Source: Nitrososphaerales archaeon TH526 (GTDB lineage: Archaea > Thermoproteota > Nitrososphaeria > Nitrososphaerales > Nitrososphaeraceae). From it: a stretch of DNA of 5,546 nt. Made by a program: the position numbers and the translations under genes. Under the pieces are notes generated by a model. It saw nothing but the letters and a program-made list of their open reading frames with translations. It did no database searches and was not told the origin of the DNA. The DNA lies in the NCBI GenBank assembly GCA_014523665.1, contig JAATVR010000026.1, forward strand, positions 1 through 5,546. Direction: 5' to 3'. Below, piece after piece: positions 1-4,898 of this stretch; position 1 is the stretch's first letter, and each line of letters opens with the position of its first letter.

Positions 1-409
1 TGAACAAGTCGTACAGTCTTAAGATAAGGACAGGTAAATCGAGCTCAATGGCAACGTGTATTTAGGCTATCAAGAATAAGCAGCTAGGGTGGCTGATCTC
101 CCCTCCTTTCACATAAACAGCGAAAATATTATAGTTGGCTCTCAAAAAAATACTCAGTCGCAAAAACATGAACTTGGAATATATCACACTAGCAAGCATT
201 TTGTCATTTAGATTACTGTCAGAGCTTGCGTTACATCTGTATTTGCTTCATTATCATTATTAGATTATTGATGTTACGGTGCGCATGTCCAAAGATACTT
301 TAGGCATTAACCTTCTTTTTCATGATTCATTTATCTCACTTTACATCTCTAAGGTACTCATTTGCTAGGTGAATTGCAGCTGAAAGAAGTATGATGTCGT
401 CGTACCAAG
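1..409. other. Gene-free stretch, nothing firmly identified
   Basis: No reading frame on either strand is long or family-like enough to call a gene. The longest ATG-started stretch noticed is a 28-codon plus-strand frame at 285-368, with no ribosome-binding site and no recognisable product. No tRNA-like cloverleaf or CRISPR-like repeat was seen. Because the neighbouring gene at 410-628 runs leftward, its transcript would end here. On the minus strand there is a run of seven T (plus-strand A run at about 144-150), which could act as an archaeal T-rich terminator, but this is only a guess from composition. Confidence 0.6.
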
Positions 410-628
410 TTATGGACTTTGCAACAATTTCCGAAAATCTTCTCTCAAGTGCTTGAATCTATCGACTCTTCTTCTATCCTCCTCAGTCGCAGGAAGATTC
501 TCTAGGAGGAATCTTTGTTGTCGTTCAGTCATCACGTCGATAGAATTCAGAATGTCCTCAATTTCGCTCTTGTGCACTTCTAGCATGAGAAGTTCTTTTG
601 CCCTATCGATTTGGACCAACCTAACCAT
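410..628 (-). CDS. Small uncharacterised helical charged protein (72 aa)
   Basis: I do not recognise this protein. It is 72 residues, rich in Glu, Arg, Lys and Leu, with no Cys pairs, signal peptide or membrane segment, so it should be cytosolic and largely alpha-helical. Residues 10-30 (RAKELLMLEVHKSEIEDILN region) and 33-70 look amphipathic and could form a short coiled coil or helical bundle. The ATG at 626-628 is the only sensible start: a stop codon lies two codons upstream in frame, and GAGG motifs (GAGGATGATGAGG) end about 7 bases before the ATG. An AT-rich TATA-like element lies about 40-50 bases upstream. The plus-strand frame over the same DNA (453-701) is Ser/Cys-rich and looks like its shadow. 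It is separated by 132 bases from the cupin gene and probably has its own promoter. Function unknown. Confidence 0.6.
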   Translation of the reverse strand: MVRLVQIDRAKELLMLEVHKSEIEDILNSIDVMTERQQRFLLENLPATEEDRRRVDRFKHLREDFRKLLQSP

Positions 629-667
629 ATTCTATCCTCATCATCCTCATTATAGTTGCAAAATCGA

Positions 668-677
668 TCTTAAATTG
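668..677 (-). promoter_or_regulatory. Possible TATA box for the 410-628 gene
   Basis: Read on the minus strand this is CAATTTAAGA, an AT-rich element 40-49 bases before the ATG at 628. An archaeal TATA box placed here would put transcription start roughly 15-20 bases before the ATG, leaving room for the GAGG ribosome-binding motifs. The match to the TTTAWATA consensus is imperfect. Confidence 0.3.
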
Positions 678-760
678 TTGTGGGTACGCATATTCGGATG
701 AATGTAGGTTGCTTTACTCCTCAGAGAGTGGCTAGCTGCTACCCCCTAGTTTTTCGGGAA

Positions 761-1333
761 CTATTCGTTAGTCAAACTCAGAATAGTTGCTTTAAGCTTC
801 GGAAACATGTGAATCAATTTACTTCTTGTGCCTAGCTCAAAATCTTTGTAGTCAAACCCTGGAGTAACAGTACATCCAATAAGTGCAAATGACGAACTAT
901 CGTCAACCCTTGCTCCGAACCACAAGCCTGCTCTGATGATGACGTGGCAATTCTCTTCATGTTCGATATTATTTCCAAGCCTAATCCGTGTCAAATGACC
1001 TTTATTGTCAATGACATAAATCGTTACAGGGCTTCCCCTATAAAAGTGCCAAATTTCATCTGATTTAAGCCTATGGAGAGCAGAAAAGTGACCCCTGCCA
1101 TCTAACAAAAAGTAGATCAAAGTTACTGTAGTGCGCATACTATCTTTTGATACTTTAATTTTGTTTTTTTGAGTAGATGTGTGAGTGGTAGGAAAGTTAG
1201 ATCTGTAGGTTTCCCTATAAAATCCACCTTCGCCAGGCAATTCTATTAAGTTCAACTTCTTTTTTATGAATTCTGATTCAGTGTTCGTTAGGCCTGAGAT
1301 AGATAAGGGGCGAAAATAAACTATTGCATTCAA
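761..1333 (-). CDS. Cupin_5 (DUF985) family protein
   Basis: This is a 190-residue member of the Cupin_5/DUF985 family (COG3542-like), a small single-domain beta-barrel cupin; the reaction is not established for most members, and some have been linked to sugar-like ligands or metal binding. Hallmarks visible in order are GGFYRETYRS (about 36-45), the barrel strand LIYFLL (72-77), the signature FSALHRLKSDEIWHFYRG (83-100) with its His and Asp-Glu residues, and the closing block GCTVTPGFDYKDFELG (153-168). The length is close to the family norm, and the whole fold is present without lesions, so it should be functional and cytosolic. The start is the TTG at 1331-1333: an in-frame TAA lies three codons upstream and there is no internal ATG before the conserved core. 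No Shine-Dalgarno is visible, so the mRNA may be leaderless or nearly so. A slightly extended Lys-rich loop (about 55-65) precedes the core. It stands alone, not in an evident operon. Confidence 0.93.
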   Translation of the reverse strand: MNAIVYFRPLSISGLTNTESEFIKKKLNLIELPGEGGFYRETYRSNFPTTHTSTQKNKIKVSKDSMRTTVTLIYFLLDGRGHFSALHRLKSDEIWHFYRGSPVTIYVIDNKGHLTRIRLGNNIEHEENCHVIIRAGLWFGARVDDSSSFALIGCTVTPGFDYKDFELGTRSKLIHMFPKLKATILSLTNE

Positions 1334-1646
1334 TTTTAATTAATTGCAGATTGCGACAAATGACCCATGTTTGTAGCGAATATCTTTATCAGCAATGGGG
1401 GGCACTTTGACATGTGCAAGGTCTATAGAATGCACATGTGGGACATGGGCACTGGTTAAAATTGTTATCCTATGCAGCATAATGGGTATCTATCTAGATT
1501 AGTATGTTTGTTAGTTCAGTAATTTACTCTAAATTCTCCTATTGGGGCAGCTTTGCCGAGCTCGAAATCTAACATTGATTTGTCAAAAGAAATCGAATAG
1601 AAATATGAACGTGCTAGAGGGTTAGTTTGATACCAAATTATAACTT
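1334..1646. other. Gene-free stretch between divergent genes
   Basis: This stretch separates the leftward cupin gene from the rightward integrase remnant and should carry both promoters. No clear TATA box stands out for either: AAAGATATTC read on the minus strand (near 1380-1390) and GAAATATG on the plus strand (near 1600) are weak candidates. It contains the inverted repeat described separately, and a short GGCA-GCTT-TGCC hairpin near 1545-1556. No RNA gene was recognised. Confidence 0.5.
1410..1439. repeat. Inverted repeat, 9-base arms, possible operator
   Basis: ACATGTGCA at 1410-1418 and TGCACATGT at 1431-1439 are perfect inverted copies separated by 12 bases. Each arm also contains the near self-complementary ACATGT core, and a further ACATG occurs just after at 1443-1447. 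The arms lie 77-106 bases upstream of the cupin start. A dimeric regulator site is one reading; a transcribed hairpin is another. Chance cannot be excluded for a 9-base arm. Confidence 0.35.
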
Positions 1647-2168
1647 ATGAATACTATCTATAATAACTGGATTAACTTGGATAAACCTGTGGTGGGTGAA
1701 AAGAGTCAGCAGCATCGTCAGCAACACGAACGACCGTCCACAGCAGCAGCGACAGCAGTAGAAGAGCCCTCTTCATCATATTATCGATACAAAGTAACTA
1801 CAGGTAGCCTGTCGAACCATACTAAGTATACTTACACTATCCACATCAACGAGTTTCTAACACACTACAAGATTACCGATATTGAACCACTGCAAGAGTA
1901 TAGTCCTAAAATGATAAAGCAGATGGTAACTGATTATGTCCTTTATCTAAGGGATGTTCGAAAACTATCGCATAGTTCTATCAATCTGCATGTCTCCGCA
2001 GTTGCTCACTTCTTCCATAAGATACGCGATGACGATTACAGGATAGACTGGTCTAAGGCAAGGGAAGAGATTCCTCCAGATGAGAATATTCGCAGAGATA
2101 GGGCTTACACTTGTTGTTTATACGAGCACGAAGATGGGAACGTGATCTTAACTCCAAGACACAACTAA
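1647..2168 (+). pseudogene. Truncated tyrosine recombinase/integrase (N-terminal domain only)
   Basis: The 173-residue frame resembles the N-terminal part of archaeal tyrosine recombinases. Residues 55-135 form the core-binding SAM-like domain, with the patterns NHTKYTYTIHINEFL, SPKMIKQMVTDYVLYLRDVR and SSINLHVSAVAHFFH; DENIRRDRAYT (145-155) is the usual hinge into the catalytic domain. After that hinge family resemblance stops and the frame ends 18 residues later, so none of the catalytic Arg, His or Tyr residues is encoded. Full-length relatives are roughly twice as long. The N-terminal linker (15-45) is low-complexity and encoded by CAG/AGC-rich DNA. The ATG at 1647 follows an in-frame TAA at 1641-1643. 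The protein might still bind DNA but could not recombine it. It likely marks the edge of an old integrated element whose terminase remnants lie downstream. Confidence 0.83.
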
Positions 2169-2297
2169 CTTATCTGCTGGATACCTTGCCTGTCGAAGCG
2201 GTCGACTAAATAAACCGGAATGACTGTATTATGTTCTCTGCTACCGGTAGCATTTCAGGGACCTTTAGCGGCTGGGTGGAGAAGGAATGCTCATATA

Positions 2298-2351
2298 ACA
2301 CATGATGATTTACGGGATGCATCCAGACTATCGTTAATGTTCTGGCACTAA
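2298..2351 (+). pseudogene. Terminase large subunit 3'-end remnant, copy 1
   Basis: In this frame the DNA reads THDDLRDASRLSLMFWH followed by TAA. This matches the end of the better preserved copy at 3172-3456 (HDDLFGAFRMSLQFWH) at 11 of 16 positions from the shared His, and carries the Asp-Asp plus Ala-x-Arg pattern found near the C-terminus of phage-type terminase large subunits, in the RNase H-like nuclease domain. Just upstream, in another frame, GWVEKE (about 2270-2287) resembles the VEN-G/E segment that precedes it in intact proteins, so older frameshifted sequence probably extends left to about 2260. The minus-strand open frame covering it is taken as a shadow. The gene is dead; only the tail is recognisable. 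Confidence 0.6.
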
Positions 2352-2395
2352 CGTCACACAATACTGCGAAAAATATTATGTAACACACTCTCCTT

Positions 2396-2800
2396 CTATT
2401 TTAGCGCAGAACCACACTTTGAACAAAACGATGAACCTTCGACATTCATATTCTCACACCTCTGGCAAGCGACCGTCATCATACTACTATCATTAACCTT
2501 GAGTGCAGCGCCACATTTGGCACAAAATGTTGAACCTTCAGGATTCAAGTTGCCGCAGTCCTTACAACTCACGTCCTTAGGCATGATTTTGAAAAGATCC
2601 CATATTACAAAGATGTAGATACCTGCTATGAACGCGAGAGAGAAAGGAAATGGAACTATGAATGATATAGCAACCGCACCAAGAAAACCAAGTAATATGA
2701 TTACTACTCCTCTTTTCACCCTGCCAACAAAAATATGCCCTAATCCAAGGATCAAAAGGGTTAAGATAACAGCGATAGCATTTCTTGTAGTTGGACTCAT
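2396..2800 (-). CDS. Membrane protein with two C-terminal zinc ribbons
   Basis: From the ATG at 2798-2800 this is 134 residues. Hydrophobic stretches at about 8-26, 31-49 and 52-70 should be membrane helices; GLGHIFVGRVKRG (19-31) at the first turn resembles the motif of small TM2-like membrane proteins. The cytosolic tail holds two zinc ribbons in tandem: Cys79/82/93/96 and Cys112/115/126/129, both of the form CxxCxN-N-EGS-FC-KCG-ALK, so the second is evidently a duplicate of the first. All eight ligands are present. Such zinc-ribbon plus membrane proteins are common in archaea, and their role is generally unknown; protein interaction or membrane-associated regulation is a guess. The frame is open to a TTG at 2837-2839 (13 more residues), but the ATG is preferred because the extension is not family-like. 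It is intact, and lies opposite in direction to the virus remnants on each side, suggesting a resident gene. Confidence 0.8.
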   Translation of the reverse strand: MSPTTRNAIAVILTLLILGLGHIFVGRVKRGVVIILLGFLGAVAISFIVPFPFSLAFIAGIYIFVIWDLFKIMPKDVSCKDCGNLNPEGSTFCAKCGAALKVNDSSMMTVACQRCENMNVEGSSFCSKCGSALK

Positions 2801-2958
2801 ATTACTACACTGCACATTAGCGATGCATTGCCAAATCAAACCCTTGCATTGTTATGATATCACAAGAGACGGCTGAATGGTTTATATGGATTCAGTGGAA
2901 TAGGTTCGCTACTTAAATCTGATGTATCATCTATAGTTTATATGAATGCGTTGGCCAG

Positions 2959-2991
2959 GCATTCAGGATGTCTCTGCAGTTCTGGCATTAA
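2959..2991 (+). pseudogene. Terminase large subunit 3'-end remnant, copy 2
   Basis: These bases read AFRMSLQFWH followed by TAA. They align without gaps to 3388-3417 of copy 3, with 26 of 30 bases identical and all ten residues identical. To the left, TATGAATGCG-TTGGC resembles CATGATGATCTGTTTGG of copy 3 if small indels are allowed, so roughly 45 bases are probably homologous. It is too short to have any coding role and is best read as a relic of a second terminase gene or a local duplication. Confidence 0.5.
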
Positions 2992-3141
2992 ATATTATTT
3001 GAAGAAGATAAATGTGATTTAACTAAGGTTATGATTTCACTTAACCGGTATTAAACAAAAGCGAATACTGATCTGTTTATGGAGCCATAGAATGGTCACA
3101 TCCTTCGCGAGATTATCAAGAAAAGTCTGAAAAAAAGCCTC

Positions 3142-3156
3142 AAGGAGTTGACAATG
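3142..3156 (+). promoter_or_regulatory. Shine-Dalgarno and ATG blocked by an in-frame stop
   Basis: AAGGAG at 3142-3147 is six bases before an ATG at 3154-3156. The ATG is in the same frame as the terminase remnant at 3172, but TAG at 3166-3168 ends translation after four codons. It may be chance in a degraded region. Confidence 0.3.
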
Positions 3157-3171
3157 AAAAAAGGATAGAGT

Positions 3172-3456
3172 TTGTCAGTGATTCAGGACAAGTTCTTAAT
3201 CCCTGTCCATTTCTCGAACGAACACAAAAACATGTTAGCCCATTGGAAGCAGATGCTAGAATACAATGATGGGGTGGTTGCCATTCATCCACGATTCAAC
3301 AAGTTAATCACTGCACTTGGGACTGTAGTTGAGAATGGTGAAGGTATATTAGATAAGGAGGCTACTTCGCATGATGATCTGTTTGGTGCATTCAGGATGT
3401 CCTTGCAGTTTTGGCACTCCGGTCCGTCAGTTTTGATATTGACGTCAAAAGTTTAG
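3172..3456 (+). pseudogene. Terminase large subunit C-terminal fragment, copy 3
   Basis: The 94-residue frame corresponds to the last part of a phage-type terminase large subunit, the RNase H-like nuclease domain that cuts concatemeric DNA during head filling. Recognisable blocks are FLIPVHFSNEHKNMLAHW (about 8-25), VAIHPRFNKLITALGT (36-51), GEGILDKEATSHDDLFGAFR (57-76) and MSLQFWH (76-82). The DD-x3-AFR motif carries a conserved acidic residue of the active site. There is no ATPase domain and no nuclease start; the TTG at 3172 is only the first start-type codon after the TAG at 3166, so this is a fragment rather than a gene. The final 12 residues after FWH (SGPSV onward) are absent from copies 1 and 2, which stop there, and may be read-on into flanking DNA. 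The segment is lesion-free, so it decayed more recently than copies 1 and 2 or was under longer constraint. Confidence 0.83.
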
Positions 3457-3753
3457 CCATTGTCATCGTTAATCTTCTTTTCCATCTCTAGTAACGTAAT
3501 GATTCTATCCCTTTTGATATTCAAACCGTTCAAAAATGCACTGATTCGCTACCTTTTATAACAATCAAGTCGAATGGAACCCGTTGTCCCCATCCAAGAT
3601 CGTCAATAAGATTCTCTCCGGAACATAGAAGCTGAAAGTATAGAAAATATCCCTATAATGCTATTCTTAAACATTCAAGTATTACATTCTTCTATAACCA
3701 TACAGGCTCACATAGTAATGAGGCATGTGTGTATTGTACTAACAACGACTTAG
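3457..3753. other. Degraded intergenic stretch
   Basis: No gene can be supported. Just after copy 3 comes a pyrimidine-rich tract (CTTCTTTTCC near 3473-3482) that could serve as a T-rich archaeal terminator. On the minus strand a frame from ATG at 3591-3593 to TAA at 3453-3455 is open for 47 codons except for one TAG (3549-3551); its second part, RISAFLNGLNIKRDRIITLL, looks protein-like but matches nothing I know. It may be a remnant of a small minus-strand gene. Confidence 0.4.
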
Positions 3754-4059
3754 CGTGGCGATGGTGATAAGAATAACAAGATAGAGCCATCGGACAATAA
3801 TGACAGAAAAGACAATAACGGTGGGGATGATAACGATGATGATGGCGACCATCACAAGAATTCGAAGGACAGCGACCGCGAAAGGCGACTGCTATCGTTG
3901 CAAGTAAATTCAGATAATAGTAGGATCTTTACTGACGATGACGCGATATCTGGCGAGATCTTCCTGGGAAAGAAAAATATCTATAAGAACAAGGGTAACG
4001 ATTTCGACATCAAATCGATCTTTAACGATTGCCAGATTGTTACATTCAGCAAGGGATAG
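3754..4059 (+). pseudogene. Start-less Asp/Asn-rich open frame (101 codons)
   Basis: This frame is open for 101 codons between TAG at 3751-3753 and TAG at 4057-4059 but contains no ATG or GTG; the first start-type codon is a TTG near residue 49. Residues 1-45 are low-complexity and very acidic and polar (NNDRKDNNGGDDNDDDGD), like a flexible linker of an exported or surface protein. Residues 46-101 (SLQVNSDNSRIFTDDDAISG, then EIFLGKKNIYKNKGNDFDIK) look like an ordinary folded sequence but I recognise no family. Upstream of the TAG the same frame has an ATG at 3718 followed by a short hydrophobic stretch (MRHVCIVLTTT), so the original gene may have started there and been cut by a nonsense change. 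An open run of this length suggests former coding; the opposite-strand frame at 3910-4098 is probably its shadow. Confidence 0.35.
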
Positions 4060-4068
4060 CGTAGAGCA

Positions 4069-4080
4069 TTTATTTAATAA
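4069..4080 (+). promoter_or_regulatory. Possible TATA box before the terminase cluster
   Basis: TTTATTTAATAA lies about 34 bases before the TTG at 4114 and begins just after the stop of the preceding open frame. It is the best archaeal TATA-like match on the plus strand ahead of the small frame, the HTH gene and terL, and could drive all three as one transcript starting near 4100. Confidence 0.4.
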
Positions 4081-4113
4081 TACTGAACTCCAATACATAC
4101 ATATGTTTAACTT

Positions 4114-4260
4114 TTGACTAGAAGAGGCTTTACTAAGCAGGATTCTAGAGACAGCGAATATGCAGTAGCTAGAACGATAGTACTACGTATAGCTGGAGAG
4201 AAGGTACGATACATCAAAGACGACAGGTTTTCACTATCAAAGAATAAGGCTGTTACATGA
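4114..4260 (+). CDS. Unidentified small frame (48 aa), doubtful
   Basis: From TTG at 4114-4116 to TGA at 4258-4260 the frame encodes 48 residues, Arg/Lys-rich and protein-like (SEYAVARTIVLRIAGEKVRY near the middle), with no membrane segment or Cys pair. I do not recognise it. A TATA-like element sits just upstream. Its TGA overlaps the ATG at 4257-4259 that opens the frame of the next gene (ATGA), the arrangement of translationally coupled genes. It could equally be the tail of a decayed gene, since the only start is a TTG and no Shine-Dalgarno is visible. The minus-strand frame at 4107-4313 is considered less likely. Confidence 0.28.
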   Translation: MTRRGFTKQDSRDSEYAVARTIVLRIAGEKVRYIKDDRFSLSKNKAVT

Positions 4261-4397
4261 TCAAGAAACGCCTTAAGGGGAAAGGCAGCGAATGGATATC
4301 CAAGGAAGAGCAAGCCTATTATTTTTTATCATATAGTGCCTTGTTATGCAGTAAGACTTTACTAAACCGAAACAGATATCATAATCAGCTTGGGATT

Positions 4398-4898
4398 ATG
4401 AAGCATAAACAGTCAGATATGAAACAAGAAGAAATTCGATGGCGAAGAGACAAAATCCTGGAACTAAGCAGTAGAGGTAACAGCGAAAGAGAGATTGCTG
4501 CTACCTTGCAAATCTCTCCCGCTACTGCACATAGAGACATTGCCTATCTTAATCAACTGGCTAAGGAGAACATTTCAAAGTATATAGATGAAAAGCTACC
4601 TGCAGAGTACCAGAAATGTCTGGTAGGGATTACTGCCATTATGAAGGAATCATGGAGTACTGCAGCATCGGCAGAATCAGAAGGTGGTGCTAATAGTAGA
4701 AGAGACAAGCTACAAGCACTATCTCTCACGAAGGAATGCTATGCTATGAAGCTAGACTTGTTATCATCTGCTACTATAGTAGATAGGGCCATTACATTTG
4801 TAGAGAATCATCGTATTCAGCCTAGGGATTTGACAGACCAAAGCAAGAAAGTAACAATAGAAGATGACACTACAGAATCTATCCAAGGTACTAGATAA
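4398..4898 (+). CDS. HTH protein, small terminase subunit-like
   Basis: From ATG 4398 this is a 166-residue DNA-binding protein. Residues 15-52 form a helix-turn-helix (RRDKILELSSRG, then SEREIAATLQISPATAHRDI), followed by KYIDEKLPAEYQKCLVGITA (61-80), a Ser/Ala/Gly-rich break (88-100), a helical block (102-137, KLQALSLTKECYAMKLDLL) and a polar tail. Proteins of this build occur immediately upstream of terL in thaumarchaeal genomes, where position suggests the job of a small terminase: binding viral DNA and loading the large subunit. That role is inferred, not shown. The frame is open to an earlier ATG at 4257 (47 more residues) that overlaps the preceding stop; 4398 is chosen because the remembered relatives have only a short lead before the HTH, and ATG 4419 is also possible. 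Its end overlaps terL by 35 bases, indicating co-translation. The frame is intact. Confidence 0.82.
   Translation: MKHKQSDMKQEEIRWRRDKILELSSRGNSEREIAATLQISPATAHRDIAYLNQLAKENISKYIDEKLPAEYQKCLVGITAIMKESWSTAASAESEGGANSRRDKLQALSLTKECYAMKLDLLSSATIVDRAITFVENHRIQPRDLTDQSKKVTIEDDTTESIQGTR

Larger units (their letters stand above)
2840..3171. other. Degraded stretch with terminase debris
   Basis: No intact gene is present. It holds terminase remnant copy 2 (2959-2991) and, right of about 3080, probable frame-broken upstream sequence of copy 3: with one base inserted near 3087, the DNA from 3081 would read GANRMVTSFARL, a plausible terminase segment. Two identical octamers TTTATATG (2881-2888 and 2937-2944) resemble TATA boxes but have no intact gene after them. 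Confidence 0.45.

Noticed and set aside
81..118. Strong Shine-Dalgarno-like GAAAGGAGGGGAG on the minus strand
   Set aside because: No start codon or open frame follows at a usable distance.
453..701. Plus-strand 82-codon frame rich in Ser, Leu and Cys
   Set aside because: It lies opposite the better supported 72-residue minus-strand gene, which has a ribosome-binding motif; its composition is typical of an antisense shadow.
2206..2388. Minus-strand 60-codon frame
   Set aside because: The plus strand underneath encodes the recognisable terminase tail HDDL to FWH, so the minus frame is a shadow of that remnant.
2628..2876. Plus-strand 82-codon frame
   Set aside because: It is antisense to the membrane/zinc-ribbon gene, whose motifs are unambiguous.
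3910..4098. Minus-strand 62-codon frame
   Set aside because: No family resemblance or ribosome-binding site; the longer plus-strand open stretch 3754-4059 has the more protein-like content.
4107..4313. Minus-strand 68-codon frame
   Set aside because: It overlaps the upstream region of the plus-strand terminase cluster and shows nothing recognisable.
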